The notes beneath the pieces are model-generated. The model ran no database searches and was not told the origin of the DNA. It saw nothing but the letters and a program-made list of their open reading frames with translations. A program made the translations under genes and the position numbers. DNA of 32,370 bases from a virus: the IMG/VR virus record IMGVR_UViG_3300012036_000010, positions 1-32,370 of that record; one strand, given 5' to 3'. Below are positions 15,992 to 24,119 of the stretch, piece after piece. Numbering within the stretch: position 1 is the stretch's first letter; the number at the start of each line of letters is the position of its first letter.

Positions 15992-17316
15992 TTCCGAGGT
16001 TTTTGGCCGACTTCTTGACCCTTAGCATTTAAATCCATTTTGCTTAGTTGCATCTTTGTTGTCCAATTGTTTTCATGCCAAGTGTGTTCGAATCCGTAGA
16101 CGAGCCAATTACCGGCTAGAAAATAACTTCTGGAACCACCTTTGAAATTGTTACGCCAATCGACGTAGACATTGTCAGCACCCATTCCAATCGTGCTGTC
16201 CCATATACCATGCCCTTTTATGGTTAGATCCATTGTGAATAGTTTATACACGCCTCGCATGTACTCAGTTCTGGCGTAGGCATCGAAATATTTGAGGTAT
16301 GGGAAATCAATTTCTCCGCCACTATAGTATTCTGGCGGAGAATCAACAAATGATCGACCGAACCGACCTTTTTTGAACGTCTCTTTCTCGGGTCTGATTG
16401 TTGATCGTAATGCTCCGCTCTTCGGTTGATACGGAACGTATTTCCCACCAGTGTTGCTATCAGTGATTATAGCTTCCTTAGGGCGATTTGTTTGATCGTA
16501 AACCTGACCCAGAGTCGCAGTTACGCCAGCTGTGACAAGGCCCATTTCATGATGACCTAGACTTGGGTTTAGAACTGCCTCCCATCTTAGCATGTCACCA
16601 TTACCGTTTTCATCCATCTTGCGGTAGTAGCCTAGTTCTCTCGGTTGGAATGTGCTCAGTGGGCCTACCTTGACTTCATTGTTGTGGACGCCAATTACCC
16701 AAGGTGTTCTTGAATCATCTAAAGATGATGCTAAATGGATTAGATGAGATAGCATGTCTCGTGGCGATCTTCTCATCATCCACCAAACGTTGTTTTTCGA
16801 ATCATTGGTATCTGGTATCGTTATTTGAGCGTCAGGCATATAACGATTGATGACTTTTCTGATGACTTGGCTCACGTTTCCTTCGAAAGCCCCGCCGTAT
16901 GCGTCTCCAATTCGAAGATAATAGTTCAGAGGGTCTATGGCTATGAATTCTGTGTAATCGATCTCAGCCTGACCATGAGGATAAACCGTGGTAATATACC
17001 CAAATATATCCCTAGTCGCAGCTTTTGGATAACCCTGCGGTCCAGGCTCGTATCTGATTTTGACTTTGACTGGTACGGGATTGGATCGAACTTGAGACAT
17101 GAATCTTTTATTGCCTGCACCACCTTCAAATAAAGCATCAAGGATTGCGAAGTTGGGGTTTTTCAATTGGATTCTTATCGCATATCCATTGTTTATGAAT
17201 GCCTTGATTTTCAATTCTTTTACATAATCCCCAAGATTACGATTGTCAATCGAAGGCATGAAGACATCGACTGCGGCTCTCTGACCTACAATTGGTTTTA
17301 ATTCAGCGTTGGACAT
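15988..17316 (-). CDS. baseplate hub protein (T4 gp27/gpD-like), on the minus strand
   Basis: This 442-residue protein looks like a tail hub protein that links tube and spike. The middle has VSQVIRKVINRYMPDAQITI followed by NNVWWMMRRSPRDMLSHLIH, close to the segment of T4 gp27-like hubs in which DAQI is followed by WWMM. The end, NWLVYGFEHTWHENNWTTKM, matches the typical closing strand pair of hub domains. It is coded against all neighbouring tail genes. The start CAT (17314-17316) directly abuts the ATG of the next plus gene, and the stop overlaps the gp53-like stop in TTAA. There is no room for a promoter, which must lie within the plus-strand genes around it, and no strong ribosome site is seen. 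Confidence 0.85.
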   Translation of the reverse strand: MSNAELKPIVGQRAAVDVFMPSIDNRNLGDYVKELKIKAFINNGYAIRIQLKNPNFAILDALFEGGAGNKRFMSQVRSNPVPVKVKIRYEPGPQGYPKAATRDIFGYITTVYPHGQAEIDYTEFIAIDPLNYYLRIGDAYGGAFEGNVSQVIRKVINRYMPDAQITIPDTNDSKNNVWWMMRRSPRDMLSHLIHLASSLDDSRTPWVIGVHNNEVKVGPLSTFQPRELGYYRKMDENGNGDMLRWEAVLNPSLGHHEMGLVTAGVTATLGQVYDQTNRPKEAIITDSNTGGKYVPYQPKSGALRSTIRPEKETFKKGRFGRSFVDSPPEYYSGGEIDFPYLKYFDAYARTEYMRGVYKLFTMDLTIKGHGIWDSTIGMGADNVYVDWRNNFKGGSRSYFLAGNWLVYGFEHTWHENNWTTKMQLSKMDLNAKGQEVGQKPRN

Positions 17317-17580
17317 ATGATAGCAATCGTAAAGTACAAAGAACGGGCAAGAGTCGTTTTTATTTTAGGTCAAGAGGGAAGTAAAGTGTATGCTCTGGCA
17401 AGCGAAAGAATTCCAGAGCCCCTTGCATCCCCATTATCTAAAATTCTCTATGAAACCGAAGATTTAGGATACAGGATCGGCATTCTGAAAGAACAGTTCC
17501 CCACGATATATAAGTTAGCCCTGCGTGTGTTTGACTCCAAACAACTAAAGATCATTGAGAAATATGAAAAGCCGAGATAA
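17317..17580 (+). CDS. small protein of unknown function
   Basis: This 87-residue protein starts at ATG 17317, the base right after the start codon of the reverse hub gene, so CATATG holds both starts. It begins with a strand-rich MIAIVKYKERARVVFIL and ends helical (LALRVFDSKQLKIIEKYEK). It overlaps the spike gene by 17 bases and may be needed with it. A role as spike or hub partner is only a guess from position. I do not recognise the family. Confidence 0.65.
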   Translation: MIAIVKYKERARVVFILGQEGSKVYALASERIPEPLASPLSKILYETEDLGYRIGILKEQFPTIYKLALRVFDSKQLKIIEKYEKPR

Positions 17581-19798
17581 AGTAGTCGAACAGAATTGGG
17601 AAAACGTTCTTAATCGCCCGCCTCTACAATCGCTCAAACGTAGCGGAATCTACCGGGCTAAAGTGATCGAAACCAACGATCCACTTAACATGAACCGGCT
17701 CAGGGTCAAAGTACCCGAACTCCACGACGACGGCATGCCAGCTGAATATGCACCATGGGCATGCCCAGCCCCAAGCATAGGCGGACGTGGAGCATTCTTC
17801 TTCGTATCCGCCACAATCGGTGATTGGGTCTGGATACAATTCGAAAAAGAAGACCCCCATACGCCCGTCTACACAGGATTCGCAAATCCAACAAGACGCG
17901 GTGCTTATTCAATCCAACAAATCCACATCGAAACCCAACCAGTCCTTGACGAAAACGGAAACGAAAACAGACGACGAGTAGGCGATTTCGACTCCCGCTA
18001 CCTACCAAAAGACGGACGCCCCATGAAAACGGGCTACGTCGACACCTACGGCAACTCGGATATGTCCAGTGCCGTAGGCTACTTCCCAATCGAACACCAA
18101 GAAGCCCCAGCACCAGCTGATCTTGGGACTAATTCATCCACATCAATCACTCGCCGACGAAGCCCTCCACAGGTCAACAACCCTGATCTCAAGTACATGT
18201 TGCGAATGACCAAATACGGCCATCTGCAACTCATGAGTGATCAAGGATATTATTGGAAAAAAGAAGAACAAGGTATAACTGACTCAAGGAGGCAGGAACT
18301 TGGAGAATTTACAGGCGACCGAGATCTAGACTACGCTTACGAGGCCAAGCGATGGTTGGCTATTCAACGTTTGATCTCTGAAGACGATCCAACCAGCAAA
18401 GACCGACGACGTCAGCTCTTCATGACTCGATATGGTCACGTCTTCGATATGAGAGACGTTGGGTGGGGGCAGTTAGGGCCGATCGCTTCGAAATCACGAT
18501 CTGGCGAATATGGCCCAAGACGCTACGTCAGCGACGAAGAAAAACGTGATCAGCGTTTCATGCGAATGCGTACGAAAGGCGGCATGTACTTCATCATGGG
18601 TGACAGAGGATTCCACCCCGAAGAAGACAAATACGTCAAACGTCGCCTATACGATGACTTAAGGCTACAAGACCAAGAACTTGAGCGACATTGGGGTGGA
18701 ACCAAAGACGCCCGTTTTATGGGGTTCATCTCTCGTTACGGTTGGAAGTTCATCCTCGACGATCGCGGAAGTGACGCAAGGAACGCCGACAAACGCGACC
18801 GCCCTCGTGGGCAGGGTATTTTGCTTAAGGGCCGAAGAAGACCAGGGACGGGCACGGACGAGGAAACGAATGCTCTAGGCAAGCAGCGTGGATTCTGGCT
18901 TCAGGTCGTAGAACGTGATGCCTTGAACCATATGCAGATGGGAAGCCCGATGGGTCATTCTATCGAGATGAGTGATAAGTATCAATACTTGATGATGGCG
19001 TCTACTTTAGGTCGTCGCTGGGGTAGTGAATGGAAAGGATTCAGGAGACATGAATACAATCCTCGCACCATGATGCAGAGGAACCCCGAAAAGAATTCTC
19101 ACCATTTGAAGCTTGATCATGCTAACGAGTATATTAGGCTAAAGACTCGTGGTGGTCGTGGTCCGCAGCCAATCGGTAATGTTGTCGAGAAAGGCGTTGG
19201 TAAGAGAGAAATACAGCAAGGTTTCGAAGCTAGGGACGGCAAAGAGGGCGATGGGCCTTGGGTCGAGCTTGTTGATGCTCAGCGTCGTGGTATTTGGATG
19301 AGCAAGAGCCAACAGCTTCTGATTTTGCGTGGTAAGAAGCGTAAGAGGCTTTATATCTGGTTGAATGATGCTCCTAATCGGGAGATTGTGATCTTCAATG
19401 GTGAAAGAAATGGGAAAGTTAAGATCTACACCCAGGGTAGTATTGAGCTTAAGGCTGCGAAGGATATTACTCTTGATGCTGGGCGGTTGTTGAATCTGCG
19501 TGGTCGCCGGGTTCAAATGCAGGCTGATGCTGGTGCGAAGATGACTCTTGCGAGTAACATTTTCACTAATTGCAGAATAAGTGGTGCGGAATTCCGTGGG
19601 TTCTTCCGTGGTGTATTCCCTGGTCCTGGTGCTGGATTCCCAGTTACTTCTGGCACTGTTTCTGTCGAGCCTTTGGAACCTCCGACTCGTCCAGAGAAGA
19701 TCGAGCCATCCGATCGGGGCCAAACGTATAATGGGCCTTATGAGGGAATTGATCCATCTGAATTCAACCCTCAAATTGATGATAGTACCGAGAACTGA
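17564..19798 (+). CDS. baseplate spike protein (gp5/VgrG-like), no lysozyme domain seen
   Basis: This 744-residue protein begins with an OB-fold of the gp5/gpV type at about residues 28-108 (IYRAKVIETNDPLNMNRLRV, then IGDWVWIQFEKEDPHTPVYT). The middle (about 200-480) has repeated segments of the form RMTKYGHLQLMSDQGY, MTRYGHVFDMRD, MRTKGGMYFIMGDRGF and SRYGWKFILDDRG. The late part (about 590-670) has IELKAAKDITLDAGRLLNLR and VQMQADAGAKMTLAS, the pattern of the triple beta-helix spike. A Pro/Glu-rich tail follows. Unlike T4 gp5, I see no lysozyme motif. I chose ATG 17564, 9 bases after a TTG in the same frame. It pierces the host envelope on contraction. Confidence 0.85.
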   Translation: MKSRDKVVEQNWENVLNRPPLQSLKRSGIYRAKVIETNDPLNMNRLRVKVPELHDDGMPAEYAPWACPAPSIGGRGAFFFVSATIGDWVWIQFEKEDPHTPVYTGFANPTRRGAYSIQQIHIETQPVLDENGNENRRRVGDFDSRYLPKDGRPMKTGYVDTYGNSDMSSAVGYFPIEHQEAPAPADLGTNSSTSITRRRSPPQVNNPDLKYMLRMTKYGHLQLMSDQGYYWKKEEQGITDSRRQELGEFTGDRDLDYAYEAKRWLAIQRLISEDDPTSKDRRRQLFMTRYGHVFDMRDVGWGQLGPIASKSRSGEYGPRRYVSDEEKRDQRFMRMRTKGGMYFIMGDRGFHPEEDKYVKRRLYDDLRLQDQELERHWGGTKDARFMGFISRYGWKFILDDRGSDARNADKRDRPRGQGILLKGRRRPGTGTDEETNALGKQRGFWLQVVERDALNHMQMGSPMGHSIEMSDKYQYLMMASTLGRRWGSEWKGFRRHEYNPRTMMQRNPEKNSHHLKLDHANEYIRLKTRGGRGPQPIGNVVEKGVGKREIQQGFEARDGKEGDGPWVELVDAQRRGIWMSKSQQLLILRGKKRKRLYIWLNDAPNREIVIFNGERNGKVKIYTQGSIELKAAKDITLDAGRLLNLRGRRVQMQADAGAKMTLASNIFTNCRISGAEFRGFFRGVFPGPGAGFPVTSGTVSVEPLEPPTRPEKIEPSDRGQTYNGPYEGIDPSEFNPQIDDSTEN

Positions 19799-19801
19799 CG
19801 T

Positions 19802-20485
19802 ATGATATTAGATTTCCCTTCTGGTTTTTATAAAAATATTCTCCCGCCTTCTCCGGAGAATAGAGGGAATGTTACATATGTCATTAGTACCGAGGCCCCA
19901 CCGCGTGGGGCTCTTTTCTTCCTGAAGATTACTAATAATTTAGCTGTTGCTTCTCCGTCTTTGGTCGCAACTGATCCGCAAGGGACGATCCAATTTGGTA
20001 CTTTGCGATCTTTTCGAAATATTTCGGTTATCGATACTTCACCAAGACCTATTGGGTCTGTGCTCGAATTTAATGACGAATACAAGACCTTGGATGTTCG
20101 GAATGGTTCGTTAGACGAGTCCGTCGATTTCCCAAGGTTTAGCAATGTTTCGACGGACCCTGTTAACGCTAAATTGTATCAAGCTTACGTGACAGCTCAG
20201 AAACAATTGTTGACGGCATCTCAAGAATCTAGTATTAAGCAAGTTCAGATCGAGAACACAGAACGTTCCACTAATGCTGCCATTTCGAGTTTGCAAGCTA
20301 CGCAAGAAGCTTTAAAGATCCTAGTTAATGACCAAGAACTCTTGGACACTGTAACCGATCTTGAATCTCAGATTGCTGCAAATGAGAGTTTGATCGACAC
20401 TTTGCGTGATGAGATTTTAGCCTTGGACGTTCAGCGTTCACAATTAGCTGATTCAGTTCGTCGTTTGTCTAAGGTGATCTCATGA
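19802..20485 (+). CDS. protein with a C-terminal coiled coil, probable baseplate part
   Basis: This 227-residue protein has a globular N-terminal half (MILDFPSGFYKNILPPSPEN, then strand-rich) and a long helical half from about residue 125, with spaced Leu, Ile, Ala and many Gln, Glu and Asp residues (LESQIAANESLIDTLRDEIL), a likely trimeric coiled coil. It lies between spike and gp25 genes with 3 bases before and a 4-base ATGA overlap after it, so it is co-translated with baseplate genes and probably belongs to the baseplate. The family is not recognised. Confidence 0.65.
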   Translation: MILDFPSGFYKNILPPSPENRGNVTYVISTEAPPRGALFFLKITNNLAVASPSLVATDPQGTIQFGTLRSFRNISVIDTSPRPIGSVLEFNDEYKTLDVRNGSLDESVDFPRFSNVSTDPVNAKLYQAYVTAQKQLLTASQESSIKQVQIENTERSTNAAISSLQATQEALKILVNDQELLDTVTDLESQIAANESLIDTLRDEILALDVQRSQLADSVRRLSKVIS

Positions 20486-20871
20486 CCGCACGTTATATCG
20501 GATACAATCCACCATTTGTTGGTGGGCCACAGGGCATTATGAGCCAGCAATCGGATGATCGATTGATTGCTAATGATGTACTACAGAATCTTTTGATTCT
20601 GCCGGGTGAGCTGCCTTTCAGGCCAGGATTTGGTGTTAATCTTCGAAATTTTACGTTCGAGAAGCTGAATAACAAGAACCTGTCCTTACTCGAACAAGAG
20701 ATCGCAACGCAAATCATTGCGAACGATCCACGCTTAATCATAAAGAAGCTCGAATTGCTACCGTTTCCGGACACTTCTCAATTAGAAATCAATCTGGTCG
20801 TGACCTTGATCGAAGATCCCGATCGCAACATTGAGATCAAACGACTGATCCAAGTATTGGCTAGGAATTAA
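20482..20871 (+). CDS. baseplate wedge protein (T4 gp25-like)
   Basis: This 129-residue protein belongs to the gp25/GPW family, which starts sheath attachment at the baseplate. The family pattern is visible: I-x-x-x-L-x-x-L-L-x-x-P-G-E-x-P-F-x-P in NDVLQNLLILPGELPFRPGF (residues about 31-50), followed by GVNLRNFTFE and a region with ANDPRLIIKKLELL and strands EINLVVTLIE. The gene begins at ATG 20482 overlapping the preceding stop and ends one base before the gp6-like gene, the same order as in other contractile tails. Confidence 0.9.
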   Translation: MTARYIGYNPPFVGGPQGIMSQQSDDRLIANDVLQNLLILPGELPFRPGFGVNLRNFTFEKLNNKNLSLLEQEIATQIIANDPRLIIKKLELLPFPDTSQLEINLVVTLIEDPDRNIEIKRLIQVLARN

Positions 20872-20872
20872 G

Positions 20873-22474
20873 ATGACAACAGAAATCAACATCCCAACTG
20901 AACCACGAAGTTTCGCTGTTGAGTTGCCCTCTTCTAATCTGAGACAACTAGACTTTTCAGCATTAGACTACGACACCGCTCGGCAATCCCTTATCGAGTA
21001 CGTCCGGACCTACTACCCAGATGACTTCAATGATTTCGTAGCCAGCAATGGTTTCGTCATATTGATGGATATCATAGCTGCGTTGACTGACAAATTGTCA
21101 CTACGTACTGATTTAATGGCTAATGAGGCATTCTTACCAACAGCTGTGACTGAAGAGGCCGTTGAAAATCACTTGCAATTGATTGGTCAACGGATTCGTC
21201 GTCAAACTCCCGCCACAGTCGAAATGGAAGTCACGGTCGACCGTCCAGTATTCACTGATGTACTAATTCCGCCTGGATCATTGGTTTCTACCATTGGACC
21301 AGATGGATCTGAGCTGTTCTACGAAGTTTATAAGGGACCGGGTGATTGGACCAGTAATATTGTCATCCCAGCCGGTAAGCGTGGTGTTGTGGCCTGGGGC
21401 GTGCAAGGTCAATTTGTCGCTGAATTCAATGAGGTCGCTCTAGGCGGGCCTAACCAGCGATACGATCTATTTGACGATAGCATCCTGCCTGATCCAATTT
21501 ATGTTGAGGTCACTTATGGTGGTGTCACTAGAAATTGGCGGGTAATTCAAGAACCGATTCAGATTTATGGCCCGCAAGATGAGGTCGTCGAGATTCAATT
21601 CTTTACCACTATTGAAGGCCAACCCGTTGCTCGTTTCATTTTCGGAGATGATTTCAACGGCAAAGCACCAATTTCGGGTTCTGAGATCGTTATCAGGTAT
21701 CGGACCGGTGGCGGGACAGCTGGACGGATAGCAGCTGGTGCTATCGATCAGCCCCGTACTATCCGTCTGGACGGGAGATCGTTCTCCGTGAACTTTAGGA
21801 ACATTTCACCTAGCGTCGGGGGTACGAACCGCGAAAGTGTCGCGGACGCTAAACGGAGAGCCCCTAGCACATATGCTTTACATTCTGTTGTGGTGACAGC
21901 AAATGATTATGCTCATTTCGCCAATAGCTTCAGTCATCCGGTTTATGGTGAGATTGGTAAGTCTGCTGTGATTTTGGAGACTTCTCCCAACAAGAACATC
22001 GTTGATCTTTATGTCCTTGCTGCTGGTAATGATGGTTTACCGATTTCGGCAACCGTCCAATTGAAAGAAGCTCTCGTCAGTTCGTTGTCTAGTTTGAATG
22101 TTGTGACTGATGAGATTCGGATTAAGGATGGTATAATCCATGCTATTGATCTTGAGATGATTGTCGTGTTGGATCGGAATGTTGATGGTCGGATTGTCCA
22201 AAATAAAGTCAATGATGCTTTGACTGGGTTTTTTGCATTGGATAATTTCGATCTTGGAGAACCATTGTATATTTCTAATTTGATAGAGACGATTGAGCAG
22301 ATCGGAGGCGTGAGGTACATAGATTTAAAGTCACCCAATAAGAACATCATCGCTAGTGGCAGACTTGCAGATGGCGATCCCAACTTCATTGGGGTTAATG
22401 AGATCATCACTCTTGGTACCAGCAAAGTTGACTTTTTCTACGACAACATCGCTCCTGGGAATGCTGTGCTATGA
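20873..22474 (+). CDS. baseplate wedge protein (T4 gp6/baseplate J-like)
   Basis: This 533-residue protein forms the wedge ring with gp25 and gp53. Its N-terminal part has LDYDTARQSLIEYVRTYYPD and LMDIIAALTDKLSLRTDLMA, a segment typical of gp6 and J proteins, followed by EAFLPTAVTEEAVENHLQLI. The middle is strand-rich (RFIFGDDFNGKAP, then VIRYRTGGG), and the last third repeats the family order of SVVVTANDYAHFANSFSHPV and an insertion-like domain with LVSSLSSLNVVTDEI. It starts one base after the gp25-like stop. Its stop overlaps the cupin start in ATGA. Confidence 0.9.
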   Translation: MTTEINIPTEPRSFAVELPSSNLRQLDFSALDYDTARQSLIEYVRTYYPDDFNDFVASNGFVILMDIIAALTDKLSLRTDLMANEAFLPTAVTEEAVENHLQLIGQRIRRQTPATVEMEVTVDRPVFTDVLIPPGSLVSTIGPDGSELFYEVYKGPGDWTSNIVIPAGKRGVVAWGVQGQFVAEFNEVALGGPNQRYDLFDDSILPDPIYVEVTYGGVTRNWRVIQEPIQIYGPQDEVVEIQFFTTIEGQPVARFIFGDDFNGKAPISGSEIVIRYRTGGGTAGRIAAGAIDQPRTIRLDGRSFSVNFRNISPSVGGTNRESVADAKRRAPSTYALHSVVVTANDYAHFANSFSHPVYGEIGKSAVILETSPNKNIVDLYVLAAGNDGLPISATVQLKEALVSSLSSLNVVTDEIRIKDGIIHAIDLEMIVVLDRNVDGRIVQNKVNDALTGFFALDNFDLGEPLYISNLIETIEQIGGVRYIDLKSPNKNIIASGRLADGDPNFIGVNEIITLGTSKVDFFYDNIAPGNAVL

Positions 22475-22830
22475 ACGATCCGCTAGATTATCAAGTCAAG
22501 AACTGGGGCAAATCGGCATATCTCGGTTCTTACAATGGTGTGATGGTCTGGCAGGGATTTATAGTGAAGGGCGATGGCGATGGTAAATGTAGTGTGCATC
22601 ATCATGCACGTGATTACAATGAGATTATAGTAATCTCGGGAAAGATTCGGATCAATCATTTCCACGAAGATGATTTAATTAATCCTGATCGCTTTGTGGA
22701 TCTTGTCTCCGGTGAGCGTGCCACCATTCATCCTGGTGTAATTCATCAGTTTCAAGTTTTAGAGGACGGAGTCATAATGGAATTGTATTGGTCCAAACCC
22801 GTCTTTGATATAGTGCGACACAATGTCTGA
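22471..22830 (+). CDS. small cupin-domain protein
   Basis: This 119-residue protein is a single cupin. Motif 1 is SVHHHARDYNEIIVISG (residues 41-57) with three His (43-45) and Glu 51, and motif 2 is GERATIHPGVIHQF with Pro 88, Gly 89 and His 92, so the metal ligands are present. Small cupins of this kind bind a divalent metal and work on sugars or as oxygenases or sensors; the substrate is unknown. It overlaps the gp6-like gene by 4 bases and the next gene by 8, so it is made along with the baseplate. It could also be a virion part with a metal-binding fold. Confidence 0.8.
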   Translation: MNDPLDYQVKNWGKSAYLGSYNGVMVWQGFIVKGDGDGKCSVHHHARDYNEIIVISGKIRINHFHEDDLINPDRFVDLVSGERATIHPGVIHQFQVLEDGVIMELYWSKPVFDIVRHNV

Positions 22831-23191
22831 AAAATCAGTTATACTCTGGAATGTTCATTTCGATCAAGATAAATTCAGTTATACTTATAACAACTTCGAA
22901 AAGCTCATCCAGGCCGTTGATACTTTCGCTGATCTACAAATCAGCGATGGTATAGCTAATAAAGATGAGGCTATTGAGAAAGTCTCATCTAATGTTAAAG
23001 AGCATTTACAATTGGACGAAGCTGAAGGGATGTACGTCATTATGATCGGTGACGCACAGGTTCAAATCAAGAAAATCATTCTTGATGAACAGAATCCAGT
23101 GGTTAAGGCTTTGATCGCGGCGTATCCGCAAGTGAATAAGAAGACCAAGAAATCAATTGATCTTCTTATTTCGGAACCTCTATCTTCTTAA
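22823..23191 (+). CDS. small protein of unknown function
   Basis: This 122-residue protein starts with MSEKSVILWNVHFDQDKFSY and then has mixed helix and strand (VIMIGDAQVQIKKIILDE). It overlaps the cupin stop by 8 bases, and its TAA overlaps the stop of the next reverse gene in TTAA (23188-23191). The sequence is acidic with a Lys-rich late part (PQVNKKTKKS). No family is recognised. Confidence 0.65.
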   Translation: MSEKSVILWNVHFDQDKFSYTYNNFEKLIQAVDTFADLQISDGIANKDEAIEKVSSNVKEHLQLDEAEGMYVIMIGDAQVQIKKIILDEQNPVVKALIAAYPQVNKKTKKSIDLLISEPLSS

Positions 23192-23481
23192 CGCTCAGTA
23201 TCGAGTTCGGCTAGTAGTTGTTGTTTCATCTGCCGAGTGAATTGAGCCCCCAATGCTGCAGTATCATAGGGGTGTCCCTGTGTGAATACAATGGGGGTAT
23301 CGCCATCGTGGGGTTTGATGATGATAACAGCATCGCATTCGCCCGGAACGTTCTCCTTGATCGTGGTCATTAGTTCGACCATTCGCTCATCAAAGGTGTT
23401 TTCTGGTTGATTCGCTTCGTGTTGTTCTATCTTAGAAGCGAAATTTTCGTCAATCGGCTCTTGGGACGCATTATCTGACAT
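23188..23481 (-). CDS. small protein of unknown function, on the minus strand
   Basis: This 97-residue acidic protein (MSDNASQEPIDENFASKIEQ, then CDAVIIIKPHDGDTPIVF) lies between plus-strand genes. The stop overlaps the stop of the preceding gene, and the start codon overlaps the start codon of the following gene in CATG (23479-23482). This is the same edge-to-edge fit as the hub gene. No room is left for a promoter except inside the gene at 23480. No strong ribosome site is visible, so translation may be weak. Function unknown. Confidence 0.6.
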   Translation of the reverse strand: MSDNASQEPIDENFASKIEQHEANQPENTFDERMVELMTTIKENVPGECDAVIIIKPHDGDTPIVFTQGHPYDTAALGAQFTRQMKQQLLAELDTER

Positions 23482-24115
23482 GTTAGAGACTCTTTCTTTG
23501 AATTCGGATGAAGTTTATGAAATCTGTCAAAGACACTTTACCAATGTTGGATTGCCACTGCGTCCAGCGAAAGGCACGCCTTTAAAACTTAGCTACATCT
23601 GGAAACACGTACAAAAACTGACCAAGAAGTTCGTTGAATGGGACTTCACTTCTGACGAGATCGACGCATACATACGTATCGCAGCCCATCGAATTAGCCG
23701 ATTGCCGCCCAGGCAGCAAAGTCTCCAGAATGTCGTCAAAGCTGACATACTAGACTTCTGTTATGACGAACTTCAACGGCAACAGACGAGCATTGATGAG
23801 CTACAAGTTGAATTCCATCAAATACACGAATGGTTCAAGGCAACATGTGGCACCGACGCACAGAGTCAGTTGACTCATTTGCTTCGAAGGCATAAAGCAG
23901 GTGCTCTCCCAAATATCATCGTGTATTTTCAACAAGGGCAACTGAGCAAAGCCTACATTGCGTTCTCTTCAGTATGCCGCGAAGCTCTTAATGTCATTGC
24001 TCACCACCATCCCGACGAACGCAAGTTCTGTGCCAGCAATGCCGCGTTGCATTACATGACGCACTACAAGTTCAAAGCACAATCTTCCTCAATTAAGCAG
24101 ATCCTCGGAGAGTAG
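23480..24115 (+). CDS. protein of unknown function upstream of the ribonucleotide reductase
   Basis: This 211-residue protein is mostly helical, with segments such as IWKHVQKLTKKFVEW, LDFCYDELQRQQTSIDELQV and LKQI-type tail, and several His residues in AHHHPDERKFCASNAALHYM. It ends 4 bases before the reductase start, and its last bases supply the GGAG ribosome site (24107-24110) of that gene, so the two are linked. A DNA- or protein-binding role is possible. The family is not recognised. Confidence 0.65.
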   Translation: MLETLSLNSDEVYEICQRHFTNVGLPLRPAKGTPLKLSYIWKHVQKLTKKFVEWDFTSDEIDAYIRIAAHRISRLPPRQQSLQNVVKADILDFCYDELQRQQTSIDELQVEFHQIHEWFKATCGTDAQSQLTHLLRRHKAGALPNIIVYFQQGQLSKAYIAFSSVCREALNVIAHHHPDERKFCASNAALHYMTHYKFKAQSSSIKQILGE

Positions 24116-24119
24116 TTTT

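Noticed and set aside
15988-17316. Invertible DNA segment around the reversed hub gene
   Set aside because: No inverted repeats are visible at the two edges, and no recombinase gene is seen in the window.
19139-19774. 211-codon minus-strand frame opposite the spike gene
   Set aside because: It is low-complexity, rich in Thr, Ser and Arg, fully antisense to the beta-helix part of the spike, and without a ribosome site.
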